64,000 bases of DNA. It comes from Ciona intestinalis. Taxonomy: Eukaryota; Chordata; Ascidiacea; Phlebobranchia; Cionidae. The translations under genes were made by a program, and so were the position numbers. Within the stretch, counting starts at the first letter, position 1; each line of letters opens with the position of its first letter. The stretch spans positions 429,389 to 493,388 of the forward strand of contig NW_004190496.2 in the NCBI RefSeq assembly GCF_000224145.3, in the 5' to 3' direction. Shown piece by piece: positions 45,298 to 63,418 of this stretch. Below the pieces are notes generated by a model. The model made no database searches and was not told the origin of the DNA. It saw nothing but the letters and a program-made list of their open reading frames with translations.

Positions 45298-46171
45298 GGC
45301 AGTATAGGTTGCACACAATTCATATAAAGATTATTTATATAAAGGTAAAATCGGACTTATATTTTAAACAATGGGTATTGTTACGCACAAATATAAGGAG
45401 AATTACGTTAGATGACGTAACAGTGCTATGTTATGGGGTATAAACTGTATAATAAACAAATACGTTGTTCCATGTGGTAATAGGTGCATAATTGCATATA
45501 TATGTATATGTGCGGACAATATGCACGAAGCAGGACACCTATAGTATTTTAACTCCTGAACTTTACGACTAGAAAGGATAAATAAGCGACTTGCTTTGTA
45601 TATTTATATATTCACGGCCTATACTTAATGTATTTTTATAGTAGGCCGCGATTGGGGTAAAATGGGACTTGTTTTTATTCTTTTATTTTATTTTTAATTG
45701 ATAGTAAGCAAAGATTAATCAAATTTAATGAGTAACATAACCGTATTTACACAATTCTAAATTGTTAAAACACGATCAGAAAGTTTAGGTCTTAACATTT
45801 TTACCACAAACTGCGATGTATTAAAAACATGACTACAGTTTTACATTCTCTCATTCGAGATTTAGGAATAATATTTTGCTCAATAATATCAAGTGCAGTG
45901 GGATACATGGTCGTTTTGTATGTATAAGTATTCCGCCACAAAACAACAATATCTGTCTCATTGACATAACACAGCGTTCGTATCGGTTTACAAGTGTCGG
46001 CTTTTGTTGGAGAATAAGAGGCGAAAGAACATTGCTTTGGAATGTCGTATTATATCGCTCGCTATGCCTGTTATGTTTTATCTGGATTAGTATACCATAC
46101 AATACAGTTTGTAGGTGAAACGTATGTGCTTATACTGCTGTTAAGTGAGATTTTGCGCGCATTTATATGAT
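45298..46171. promoter_or_regulatory. Divergent upstream region shared by AMP deaminase (-) and the coiled-coil gene (+)
   Basis: Only 874 bases separate the two start codons, so both promoters must lie here or inside the first introns. The region is AT-rich and contains a partial family A element at ~45646. No core promoter element could be named with confidence. Confidence 0.5.
45646..45800 (+). repeat. Family A MITE, right part lost
   Basis: The left terminal repeat (GGGGTAAAATGGGACTTG) and most of the body are present. Confidence 0.65.
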
Positions 46172-49100
46172 ATGGAAGAAAAATCGAAGAGTTTGGCGAG
46201 CGCAGATCATCGCCGTATATATAAGGTAAGACGTATTGGTTTAAATATTAAAACATGAACTAATGAATCTTACTTATTCATCCTCGCGTGGCAGAGCAAG
46301 GACAGTCTTAATAACACAGGTGTTCTGTTTCATACTCATCGTGTCCGCTTACGAGTTACCATGTATGTAACTTATTTATCCTCGCATGGCGGGGCAACGA
46401 CAGTCGTAAAAAAACCCTCAAAAATAACAATTTAATATGTTTCGGCTACAACGATATCAGGCATGTCCTTGGCTGCGCGCCAGCTTAGAGGATATGGGTT
46501 CGATACTAATTGTTCGAAGGCCCAGGGGGTTTTCTCAGCCCAACAGTCATTAATGGGCTGTGCAAATTATCAGTCCAACAATCACCCACAATGTTACATA
46601 AACGGGCAAAGGGTGTATGAAACATAACACAAGTTAGTAACGCCACGCAAGGGTGAATAAGTTGCATTCAATCATCAACATGCGTGACCTTTATATTTGT
46701 TGGTGTGACGTCACCGTGTTATCTATTTTGCTCAATGGGGGAAATACCCTAGGGTAACTACCATTTTACTTTTGCTGTAAAACAAAAATTTTGGCGATGT
46801 TAATTGCTTTAGTTTAGTTAGTTACGGTAGCTGGGCAGGAGGTGTATGAAATGGAATTAACCAATCTGTTCGTAGTAACCAAATGATCATTTATGTAGGG
46901 GGTCAACAGCAAAACGACAGTTATTAAAACACGCTATGGATAAAAGGTGTGGGAAAGAGTCTCTCTTAAAAGGCCTGGCTGCTGAACCGAAACCCATTTT
47001 GTTTTTGTTTATATTTTTCAAACAAATATTGTTCCCAGGAATTGAAAGATTCGGAATCCAATCTGCTTGAATTATACAAACAATCACGTGATGCAACATT
47101 TAAGTTTAAATCTTCGTTTAACGAAGTCCGGAAAGTTGAAAACGAGACCGAACTTCTACGTCAGCGATATTATCAAATGCTGGAGGTAGCTGTGTTTGTG
47201 GTCGTTATAGTTTTTTTAGTGAAATCTAGGGCGGCATCGTTAAAATACAGTTACACTCATAGTAGTCAAACATAGGGAACCTCATTGATTAATGTGGTGA
47301 ATGCAATATAATTTGGCTATGCTTTTTTGTATAGGCACCTAACGGCAGGCTAAAATCTGGGGTGACATTGTTAAAATACAATTACACCCATAATTGTCAA
47401 AAATAAGGAACCTCAATGTGGTGAATGCAATATACTTTGGCTCTGCTTGTTTGTATAGGCACCTAACAGCAGGGTAAAATCTAGGGTGACATTGTTAAAA
47501 TACAGTTACACCCCTAATTGTCAAAAATAAGGAACCTTAATGTGGTGAATGCAATATACTTTGGTTCTGCTTGTTTATATAGACACTTAAAAGCAGGGTA
47601 AAATACTGTACTTGTTTATATAGACAATAATAGTGTAAAACTTAATGCTGAAAACTGTAATGTGAAAACATATTGTGTCATCCCTGTTGTAAAAGCAGAA
47701 TAATGTTATGCCTTGTTTTTAGTAATTCATACACAAAACATTATATAGGAGCTTGTCCGGTCTAAATGGGATTGTAAATTTATTAACTGTAGCGCTGTTT
47801 GGTTCCCCATGTAACGTGCTGTAGAGTATGTTCTGCGCGCCAACTCGAGTTCGCTCGAGGCAGAGAAGGCGCCGTATTATTATTGTTGTGTAACGCGCCT
47901 GTGTACTCCTTTGTGTGACGTGTTTGTCACGTGCTCGCCGTTTCCTATTCTTTTTGGGGTGTGACAAATGACAATGTTGTGGAGGTGAACGGCAGTTGCA
48001 ATATGATTTGATCGTGTAAGGTTGTGATAATAAATATACGATATGCCACATAAATTATTTAAACACTAAATATTTTGTTTCAGAAAGAATGTTTCAGTGA
48101 GGTACACAGAGATGCATATTTCAACAACGAGAAGTTACTTGCCGATATAAAAGACATGTATATTTCTGATTCACAAAAGTTGGCTCATGGGTTGGTATAA
48201 GATACCTTTATCTTGTGTTGGGATACACTGGTGCTTTTCATGCTTTTATTGCAAATCCAAAATATTAAACATAAATTAACAGCAAAAATTTTGTGACCTA
48301 AGTTACGAAACTACATCTCACACAACTTTTGTAAGTATTTGTAATAAAACGATTTAACTTTTACAATAACAGTGAAAAGAATTTGTGAACCACTGTAGTG
48401 GGGGACCCAGCCAAATATAATAGTGACAAATCTTTGAGTATGACCCCAAAGTTTTAACATAGCATAAATTTTATTTATCTTTTTTATAATGTAAAGATCA
48501 AATTAATTTAAAAAAAAGAAGACAAAAAAGAAATAGGTTTTGGCACAAGTAAAATCTACTTGAGGATAAGTGTAGCAGTCGGGATTTGCTATGTGCAAAC
48601 CACGCAGCCTGATATGCACCAACCCTACACTAGGTCACTAGGATTTCCGCACTTAAGCGAACGCGATAACTCGATGTAACAATAAGTGTCATATTAAATA
48701 TGTTTTTCTCACCAGGCATTCAATGTACATCGCATACAACAATAACTACAGTGAGAAGCGTGAGGAATATATCCATTCTATGTTAGAAGACGTGGATAAA
48801 TATTACGCGTCTTGTCAGATGTTTAAAGCTGAGAGAGATGAATTTAAAGCTGAAGCCACAAAACTTACAAATGAGGTAACATGTTTGTGGCTTCATAAAT
48901 TAAAAGCCCTAATTCAAAAGCCACAATTTAATAGCCCGGATTTGCAATTGTTTTAAATACTGTATTAAGAAAAAATTGTCAGCAAAGCTCTGGCAACTTA
49001 AATTTTTATAAGCATACAATAAAATGATTTAACTTTTACAATAACAGTCAAAATGCTTTGTGAGCAACCTAATTTTTAATTGCAACTCAGCAATTCCGGA

Positions 49101-52100
49101 TAACCAATATATTCCTCATGATATTTCCCATGTAGGTAGAAAAAGCCACAGAAACAATTTCTACCTTGATTGAAAAGAAGGAGAAGTTGTTGGAGACTTC
49201 AAATAATCTGAGGAAGGAATGTGATGAAAGATTGGAGGTGTTTGGCTTAGTATATGAATGGATGAATGTAACCAAGTTGTCTTCATGTAGCTTGGCTAGA
49301 CAGTCGTCATAACACAGGTGTTCTGTTTCATACACATCATGCCTGCTTACAAGTTACCATGTGTGTTACTTTGTGGGTGATTGTTTTTTTGCCTGTTTGG
49401 CTGACAACCCATATTGGTGACCACTGGCTTGGATCAATGAGCTAAAAAATCCTGTCCTAGGGCAAATGTACCCACATAGATAAGCCTTGAGCCTCTAACC
49501 TTGTGATCTCCAGTTAGCAACCACAGCCTCTAACCTTGTGATCTGCAGTAATAATACTACCTTCTATATTACTAGGTTGTATATAGAAGGTGGTATTATA
49601 TTACTTTTTATAATAATAAATTATATAATAAACAGTTTATAATACAACCTTTCCACAATAGTCAATTTGTATAATACTATACTATATTAGTCACATAATA
49701 TTGGACAGTGGGGAACAGAGCTTAGAAATGAAAGAGACAAACTGCTCGCTCTTGAAGAACAAATGCGACAAAACATTGAAGGTTTGCAATCGAATATCTC
49801 AGATATGAAGAATGAAATTGGACATTTTAAAGAGAGGACTCATAACCTAACAACAGAAGTAAGATAACAGTTTAAACTAAGCTTTTTACTGACACAAGTA
49901 AAAATAACATTAGTGTCCTTATTGCCCTATTTCCCACCATGAACTTAAGCCTCGTACGCTCCAGACTTGCTGTAGAGGTACAAAGTATTCAACTTTGTGG
50001 GTGAACACTTATATAAATGTTCACTTATAGAGTCATAGTAAAGAGTGTATATTCCAAATCATAGGGAACCTCATTGGTTAATGCAGTGAATGCAATATAC
50101 TTTGACTCTTTTTTTGTTTGTATAGACACCTAACAGCAGGTAAAATCTAGGGTGACATTGTTAAAATACGGTTACACTCATAGTTGTCAAACATAGGAAA
50201 CCTTATTGGTTAATGTGGTGAATGCAATATACTTTGACTCTTTTTTTGTTTGTATAGACACCTAACAGCAGGGTAAAATCTGGGGCGACATTGTTAAAAT
50301 ACGGTTACACTCATAGTTGTCAAACATAGGAAACCTTATTGGTTAATGTGGTGAATGCAATATACTTTGGCTCTGTTTGTTTGTATAGACACCTAACAGC
50401 AGTGTAAAAGTTGGCTCTTATTTATAACTGGTGTATTAAAACATATGATGCCAAATGTCACCCCAGGTACCCCTAATCTTATCACTATGAATCAAAAAAT
50501 AAGTATCAATGGAATAAGTTAAGTTTCATTCATACAGAAATCATGTAAAGTTCATAAAAAAATGTATATTGAGTAAATTAACATCATTTATACAAACTCA
50601 CCCAGGTGGATGGCTGCAGAGTTGAAGAAAAAAGATTGAAATACGACATCGTTCGACGCCAGAAAGAACAAACAGAACTTCGCAAATCAATTGAGGAATA
50701 TGAGATAAAAACCGCTGAGCTTACAAAGCAGAAGAATGATTATATTAGCAGGTTAATGGTTATACAAATTAATGAATGTAAATTGTTATCTTTGCGTGGA
50801 TACTTGGAGTTATAACGCAGGTGTATATCCATGTGTTTTGGGGTAAGGGAGAGTTATAACAGTGTTATACAATGCACCAATGTGGCTTTATACATCTTGT
50901 GCTCTATTATGCTGATTGTGTAACTTTCAATTTAGATACCCCATTAGTTGTTTATATAAGAAACAAGCCTAAAATGGCATCATCAGTCTTTTATTTCGAA
51001 TAGAATCCAATTAAATTATTTTTTAATAGAGTAAATGGATTAACCAAAGAAGTTGAAAGTTGTCAACTTAAAATGGAAAAAGTTGAAGAACAAAGAGATT
51101 TGTTCAAAGAAGCTTTTAAACAAGTGAAGAAAGAAAAAGATGAAATTCACCAAAACTGTGAGAAAATTAGGAAAGAGAAAGAAAAATTTAAAGTAAGATA
51201 AATATAAGTTACTTTCGTGTAGAACTTTTATTTTCGTAAATAATTTCATATCTATGTTTTAACCGGGGCCGTGGCACAGTAGTTGGAGTGCCTGTCTCAC
51301 AAACATACATGGTAGCTTGTAAGCAGGCATGAGGTGTATATAACAGAACATCCATCCTATAATGACTGCCGTTGCCTCTAAATGCGGGAAAAAATAGGTT
51401 TATACATAGAAACTAGTAAGTGGGCACGAGGTGCATAAAACTACAATCATATTATAAGACTGTCGGTTCCCGCCATGTGAAATTTTTCAATTTACATTTT
51501 ATTCAAAGCAGAACCCACCAACTGATATTTAAATTTTAGGATCAATACCTGGAAATGCAGAATGAAAGGGTTTTGGTCGGAAAAGCCAAAGATAAAATTC
51601 TATCAAGACAATTCCGAACGGCAGAACGCAACCAGGTGAAACTTCATTTTACTTGTTTAACTCTATGTTGCTCGTGCAGTTCCTGAAAAATAGAAACACA
51701 ATGTATTCTATTTATGTAAATGGTTATTAATAACAACACATGTAATAGCACAGTGGTCCCACTTAACTGTAAAGAATCTCTGTCCAATCTTAATGCTGCT
51801 ACCATTGTGGGTGTATGTGTCGTTGGGCAAGACACCTAACGGCAATTGCTCCAACCCATCATCAGTCATACAGAAGAATCAATTACCTACAAAGTAACAT
51901 ACATGGTAAATCTAAGCAGGTACAAGGATAAGTTACCACATATGGTGCACAATATAGCACTGTTATAACTCTTTGTCACCTTTACACCAACACACAAGGA
52001 TAAATTTATGATAATTTCAAAACTATACAAAATTATTCAATTTGTATTGCAACCCCCAGGATTTGAGTGAAGCCCACAAATACTTGATCAAGGAACTGGA

Positions 52101-54706
52101 TGAATTGAGAACTTCCTTCAGAAAAGCTGAGGAACGTGCAAGGAAAGATTTGAATATTAAACAAGATCTACGAGACACTGTAAGTCAAGATGGATACAGT
52201 CTATATGTTATTTTGTATTTGTCTCTAACGACAAGATACAGGGTTTAAAGCTTGATGCCCTTACCATTGTGTATCATTGTGAACATATTTGTTTTGGGCA
52301 AATCATTTTGCTTGATATCTAACAGCTAGACCCAAAATAACAATCACCCACAAAGTTACACACATGATAACAGTTAAGGGTACATGAGGTGTACGAATCA
52401 GAACACCTGTGTTATATACCTAACGTTGCTCTTCTATCTGAGAATAAATAAGCAGCGATACTAAGCTTTTTCTTAATTCTTACCAGAAATTATGATCAGT
52501 TAGCTTACTTTGGGCTTTCAGTCATGAAGTACTATTATACACGCAGATAAAACGCATGCAACGCGAGCGTGAAGAAGAAATACGGAAGTTGCAGAAAGTA
52601 ACGAAAGATGTTCGGATTCAAACCGACCCCGATCTCGCTTGTGAGAATCGAGACATCGCAATTCAACACGCTAAGTTCAAAATGAACCAAGCCCTTCAAG
52701 AAAGAGATCGCGCGCTCAAGGAGAGCATAAAGGTTATAAGTGAGAAGGAGAGGTAATAATTGTGGTTGTGAATATTTTGCTTTACTTTTAGTGTTCCATT
52801 TAATGTGGGTGAGGTCGTATGGCGTGGCATTCTATGTGATTTGGAGTTTAGGCCAGAGTTGGCTTATTACCCTAACATTGTATATATTAATATATACATT
52901 CTATTTTATATTGGTGCGGTCCTGCAGCTTGACAGGCTATGCAACTGAGGATTTAGACCAAAGCTTGCTCATAATTAAAACTTACATATATGCATTTACT
53001 CTTAAATTTTTTCCGTTTGTTGACTTTAAATTTCTGCTTTAAAATTCTGAATAAGTTAAAGTAATAACATTTCATTGTTGTGTTTCAACCAGTGTATTGT
53101 TGCAGATTAATTTTGGAGATAGATAAAAAAACAAAACTATTGGAAAAAGCACGAAAAGCTGAAGTCGGCCATCTTGAAAAAATTGGAAAATCTGAATTAA
53201 AAGTCAAATCTGCAGAAAAACTTTACAAAGCGGCAAAAAAAGAAGCAGAAAGAAGCCAAATAAGAGCAGTGGCTGACCGGAAGCTGTTGAAAGTAATGTT
53301 ACCTTGGTTTACATTGTAACTTAATGTATGTCACTTTTTTATTCTGTCATGTCGGCCTAATAGACAAAGGTTGGGCAAAAACATTTCCCATATCTCTTTA
53401 GCTTTTGGGCTAAACTAACTAACTTGTTTGTAAAAACATTAGTTATTACGTTTAATTTCCAGGTCGCAAGTGATAAATTGAAAGCCCTGCATGAAGAAAA
53501 GAAAGATGAGGAAATAAAGTTGGTAGGATGTTGCTCCACACAAACGGTGGATGTGATAATATTAAATGAAGATGAAGGAGACACTGTGTATGCGCATGCT
53601 AAAGCTATGAGAGAAAAGTGAGTACCGACTGGTTGGTAGGGTCTAGGAGCTTTGTCATCGCTTATTCATTCTTTTATAACATGTTTTCCCATGAGTTTAT
53701 CTTGCTGTGGACTATATGTGGCAGTTTCCACCTTATGGGCTGATCATTAGTGAGTTGACTGAAAAGGGAGTTTAGACAGCCACTGGGTCGAAGCAATTGT
53801 TGTCTAGTGTCTTGCCCAAGAACACATACGCCCGCAACGGCAGCCTCGAACCCGTATTCTACAAGCAGACTGTTGTAACCGCTGTGTTAAGGCGTGGACT
53901 TAACAAAATACCTTTGCTGTAACTCTTGACTAAATGATTGAACATTGATCTATCCTCGTGTGGTTGGGCAATGACCGATGTTATAACATACACTTTGTGT
54001 CCGCTTGTTACCACGTATGTAACTTTATGGATAATTATTTTGGGGGGCTTTAATTTATTCTGTGTGGATGACAATTTGGACAACCCAATAGTGATCACTG
54101 CGTTGAAGCCAGTTACCGTTAAGTTTCTTGTCCAAAGTCAAGCACATCCACAATGATATCACTGTTGAGCCATGAACTCGTATTCTTTGGTCGCTAACCG
54201 TCGTATCATGGCAAGGACGTTTATTATTTTTCTTTCTACGCAGACTGGATCATTCTGGTCAGGAGATACAAAATCTCAGAAAAGAGATTGAAAATGCTGA
54301 GAAAGTAAAAACAAACTTCCTGAAAGAGATCGACCAACTTAAACGAGCAGTTTGCTTTTTGTCCAAGAAGTCGAAATATATTGAACAGTCGTTTAATAAC
54401 GAAAGGTCGTACTTGAAATCTATTAAACGAGCTGCCACCCCCTCATTGAAAGATAGGGACGTTCTACCTTATGCTGTGGATAGAGTGAATGAATGGAGTT
54501 ACAACCAAGGAAATCTACCAATACAATCACCACCACAATCTTCAAGACAGAGTTCTTGGAGAAGATCATCTTTATCTTTGCGTGGAGACCAAAGACCGAA
54601 TAGTGCGTTCGGGAAAACAGACGTGTTTTCGGAATATGCATCGAACGCGATGGCAAATATAAGATCTCTCTCCGCTGTCCCTTCATCTCTTGGTCTTACA
54701 ACTTGA
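46172..54706 (+). CDS. Long coiled-coil protein, unrecognised
   Basis: Fourteen exons, 46172-46225, 47039-47185, 48083-48189, 48716-48875, 49136-49237, 49709-49858, 50606-50751, 51030-51192, 51540-51635, 52060-52179, 52547-52752, 53106-53292, 53463-53617 and 54244-54706, encode 751 residues with every phase matching. From about residue 20 to 650 the protein is almost unbroken heptad-like coiled coil rich in Lys, Glu and Gln, for example RRQKEQTELRKSIEEYE. Breaks occur at VRIQTDPD and at GCCSTQTVDVIILNEDEGD. The last ~100 residues are a serine- and arginine-rich tail (SSRQSSWRRSSLSLRG). I do not recognise the family. The architecture suits a centrosomal, ciliary or cytoskeletal scaffold, which is only a guess. 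It has no signal peptide or membrane span. Start is the first ATG of the first phase-consistent exon. Confidence 0.88.
46285..46412 (-). repeat. Family B units, about 1.3 copies
   Basis: Reverse orientation in intron 1 of the coiled-coil gene. Confidence 0.7.
46465..46660 (+). repeat. Composite SINE
   Basis: A tRNA-like GGGTTCGATACTAATTG and the body block CCCAACAGTCATTAATGGG are followed by a shortened family B tail. Confidence 0.6.
46890..46992 (+). repeat. Family C repeat
   Basis: GGTCAACAGCAAAACGACAG, TTATTAAAACACGCTATGGATAAAA and TTAAAAGGCCTGGCTG are the shared blocks. It lies just upstream of exon 2 of the coiled-coil gene. Confidence 0.6.
47235..47605 (+). repeat. Intronic tandem repeat, ~125 bp unit, three copies
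   Basis: Each unit contains AATGTGGTGAATGCAATATA, TTTGTATAGGCACCTAAC, GACATTGTTAAAATACA and ATAGTTGTCAAA-type blocks. The same unit is amplified separately at 50045-50415. Confidence 0.85.
49265..49505 (-). repeat. Composite SINE
   Basis: Reverse copy. It begins ~28 bp after the exon 5 donor of the coiled-coil gene. Confidence 0.7.
49550..49601. repeat. Imperfect hairpin
   Basis: TAATAATACTACCTTCTATAT pairs with ATATAGAAGGTGGTATTATA across a ~10-base loop, with one G-T pair. It lies in intron 5 of the coiled-coil gene. Confidence 0.6.
50045..50415 (+). repeat. Intronic tandem repeat, ~128 bp unit, three copies
   Basis: The same unit as at 47235-47605, but with TTGACTCTTTTTTTGTTTG in the first two copies. 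It lies in intron 6 of the same gene, so the two arrays share an ancestor. Confidence 0.85.
51265..51500 (+). repeat. SINE head joined to family B units
   Basis: GGGGCCGTGGCACAGTAGTTGGAGTGCCTG is A-box-like. It runs straight into two diverged tail units; the SINE body is deleted. Confidence 0.65.
51775..52005 (+). repeat. Composite SINE
   Basis: GTCGTTGGGCAAGACACCTAAC and a diverged family B tail, in intron 9 of the coiled-coil gene. Confidence 0.65.
52240..52460 (+). repeat. Composite SINE, diverged
   Basis: AAAGCTTGATGCCCTTACCATTG and a family B tail with GTGTACGAATCAGAACACCTG, in intron 10 of the coiled-coil gene. Confidence 0.6.
53690..54215 (-). repeat. Two composite SINEs in tandem
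   Basis: Two reverse copies, ~53690-53880 and ~53935-54215, fill the last intron of the coiled-coil gene. Both keep the GTCTTGCCCAAG-type or TTCTTGTCCAAAG block. Confidence 0.6.
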
Positions 54707-54758
54707 AAAGAATTAATTGCTTCAACTGCAGCCATGCTTAGTTGCAAGGATAAATTAT

Positions 54759-54956
54759 ATAGTAGGGTGGGGGAAGATGGGACACCTTTTAACTCCATTT
54801 TCTCATCCCGTTTAGTAGAAAACAAAAAACATTCAAAATGTCATAAAACTATATCCTCACGACTCCCATAGACCGTTGTTAATTATTAAAAACACGATCA
54901 GGCTATTTGTATACTATGTGCTAAAGGTGTCCCATCTTCCCCCACTCTACTATTAT
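54759..54956 (+). repeat. Family A MITE, near consensus
   Basis: Full length and forward, with well-kept inverted ends and flanking TATA. If the AATAAA at 54972 is used, the whole element lies in the 3' untranslated region of the coiled-coil gene. Confidence 0.9.
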
Positions 54957-54971
54957 GCTATATTTTAGAAA

Positions 54972-54977
54972 AATAAA
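54972..54977 (+). terminator. Polyadenylation signal AATAAA
   Basis: It lies 265 bases past the coiled-coil gene stop, just beyond the MITE. A single hexamer in AT-rich DNA is weak evidence. Confidence 0.45.
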
Positions 54978-55289
54978 GAAATAATTGTACAGTTATGTGC
55001 TAATCTCATTTGTAATGCAACGCTTTGTGCGGCATAAACCACTACGGCTTCTGAAACAGAACCTTTATAACGGTACAAACTTCCAATAACAGACTCTCAT
55101 AGCGATTGTTGGTTTATTATACAATAACATTGTCACGATATCTTTGCACGAATATAATAGATCACACATAATATGTTCATCAACAAACAAATGATACTGA
55201 CTTAACATGAGATATAAATGTTGTTAAACCTTTGTCAAAAAAGTGAAGCACAAATTAATAATGATGACCTAATTTTCAAAACTTTTTGA

Positions 55290-55437
55290 GTATAGTGGCG
55301 TGGGGGAAGATGGGACACCTTATCGTTCTATTTTCTCGTCACATTTGGTAGTAAACAAAGAACATTCAAACAATTATAAACCGTATTCTACCACTCCCGT
55401 GCTAAAGGTGTCCCATCTCCCTCCACCCTACTATATA
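55290..55437 (+). repeat. Family A MITE with internal deletion
   Basis: Forward, ~148 bp. The block around TTGTTAATTG is deleted and both ends are good. Confidence 0.85.
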
Positions 55438-55514
55438 TTGACAAAATTCCTTAAATAAATATTCTTAGTTCAAGAATAAAACGTTTGTATAGAATGCTAA
55501 TAGATTTACAGCAG

Positions 55515-55635
55515 TATTACACATGTGATAACTTGTAAGCTGGCATGTGGTGTAGGCTATAAAACAAAACACTTATGTTATAACTGTCGTCGTTGCCCCG
55601 CAATGCGAGGATAAATAAGTTACTTACATTGGTAT
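55515..55635 (+). repeat. Family B unit
   Basis: A single forward copy. Confidence 0.7.
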
Positions 55636-55835
55636 TCGGTAACTATGGAAAAACTAGTGTGTTGTAATAAAGAACACTAAGCGCATTCGTGAACGCAGTA
55701 AACAATTAATAATAAATTTGCGGGGATGAAATGAGAATATTAGAACAGGTTGGAATGACGAAAATGTTAAAGTTCGTGTAGTTTGATTCGCTGAACAATA
55801 GAAATAGGTAATTTGGGAGTTTGATGATTTATATT

Positions 55836-55985
55836 GGTGTGGGTAAGACGTTACGTTTCGTTCTATTTATCGTCCCATTCGTAAGTAATCAAGGAATAAT
55901 TACAGAAGTATATAACCGTATCACCATGACGAAAGCGTTGTTAATTGTTTAAAACACGATTAAGAAATATGGGATTTGACGACGA
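55836..55985 (+). repeat. Family A MITE, diverged
   Basis: Forward; the right terminal repeat is lost. Confidence 0.6.
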
Positions 55986-56025
55986 CGGTATATCTGGAGT
56001 CCACATACCATAGTACCCTACTTAA

Positions 56026-61828
<5,803 letters not shown>

Positions 61829-61856
61829 ATTTTATAAGTATCGACTTAAAACCTAC

Positions 61857-62040
61857 AGTACAGTAATGTAGGGTAAATAAACGTTATTACATAATATCTC
61901 ACATTTTCTAATCGTGTTTTTACACCATTAACATCGCCTTTTTTTAGAGTCGCGAGGATGCGGTTGTAATTCTGAATATTCTTTGTTTATTGCTAATTGA
62001 GATGATAAAAGAGAATGAAAAATGAACCATCTTACGCCTT
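61857..62040 (-). repeat. Family A MITE, diverged
   Basis: Reverse orientation. It begins 29 bp upstream of the PLEKHD1 start codon, so it lies in the 5' untranslated region or core promoter. Confidence 0.65.
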
Positions 62041-63239
62041 CCGGTTTTCTCAACATACAATTAAAAGCGGTGCTAAAGAAATTAAAGCCAACGTACGAAT
62101 GTAGACAGCTATACGCGACGCAGTGTTTTACCTGTCTGCTACTTAATTCTGCGAAGTGATTTATAAAGTAATAGTGGGCCGAGTGCCTTTTACTCATTAA
62201 GCAAACATATATGGTAGCTGTAAGTTTGAATCCGGATGTATTTGCACATCAGTCCGGCTTTTGTTTCCTTCAAGCTAAATACTCAAATATACCGAACAGA
62301 AAGTAAAATTACCTTTCAGGTGTATGTGAAAAAAATGTGTGTTACAAAACAAAAATACTAACCGTTTTATAATCTGTCGTATATAATATGTTATATAGTT
62401 ACAGGCTTATTCATTATGCACGTAGTGGCCTTGCAGTTCGTATATTGTCGAACTATAGCTTCTAATTTCCAATTTAGGTTAATGGTGTTACAATTATTAA
62501 AAAAGGTAGTTTTTGTTAAGGAGTGCAGCGTTATGTATAAGATCTATTAAGCAACTTAAACTCAAAGCAAGCAGAGAAGCCGACGAGATATATATTCATA
62601 GCAACAAACAGTAAATATTTTGATTAATTTGCGCTAATTATAGCACGTGTTGATTTTTAAAGCTGTGCTCCCTTATTATTACGTCATAATCATTTCAGAA
62701 AAGGCGCGCACATTCTCGGTAATTCCCCCCGATTTTTAGAAAGAGGAACTTCTTGTAGCAACGGGTATCGTGGCAACCATTGTTGGTCGTTACTGGGTCT
62801 GTGCACAACGTATCACAGTAAGGAAAGCTGATATATTAATACATGTATAAACTTATGGATATAATAGCACACTTACAGATAATACCACTATAGGGTACAC
62901 AGAAAACAGTCGCAGTTTGTTAACACAGTGGCAAACTATCGTCTATTTCTAGCAAACCGAGACAGCAAACGCATTTTTAAATTGAAATGACGTTTTTGAC
63001 CGAAAATACTTGTCTAGACTGCATAAGATGTTCACAGTGTGTTTTTGAAACAGCTAGCTTAACTTATTTTAAATTTTAAACACATACAAGGCCATGTCAA
63101 GGGCATGTCAATAAAACTTGTATTGTATATAGTCCACAATATGTTCAGTATGTTGGCTTACATGGTAGTTTAATAGTTGATCCAACATACACATTAAAAA
63201 GAAGCAAAAACGGCAATGCTTTATCTAATGCTGGGGCAG

Positions 63240-63335
63240 TACTGGCAGATAGTTGAGTTGGCATATAAAAGCTGCCTCTTACCCAGAGGTTACAGGTTTA
63301 AGGCTTGTTGTTGCTACCATGAAACTTTGAACAAA
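63240..63335 (+). repeat. SINE head
   Basis: AGTTGGCATATAAAAGCTGCCTC and GGTTACAGGTTTAAGGCTTG are A- and B-box-like, but the body is missing. Confidence 0.5.
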
Positions 63336-63418
63336 CATGTTTACCACTTTGTCTTTTCAGTGCTTGGTTGATGAAAAATAAACCTGCTTTTATATGCCAA
63401 CCTCTACATAAGCATAAA

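Larger units (their letters stand above)
54707..56025. other. Intergenic region between convergent coiled-coil gene and PLEKHD1
   Basis: It holds three family A elements, one family B unit, and the AATAAA at 54972. No coding evidence. Confidence 0.65.
61829..63418. other. Divergent intergenic region, PLEKHD1 (-) and BTB gene (+)
   Basis: It holds a reverse family A element at 61857-62040 and a tRNA-like SINE head near 63240. The rest is AT-rich sequence in which I see nothing specific. Both promoters should lie here. Confidence 0.6.
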
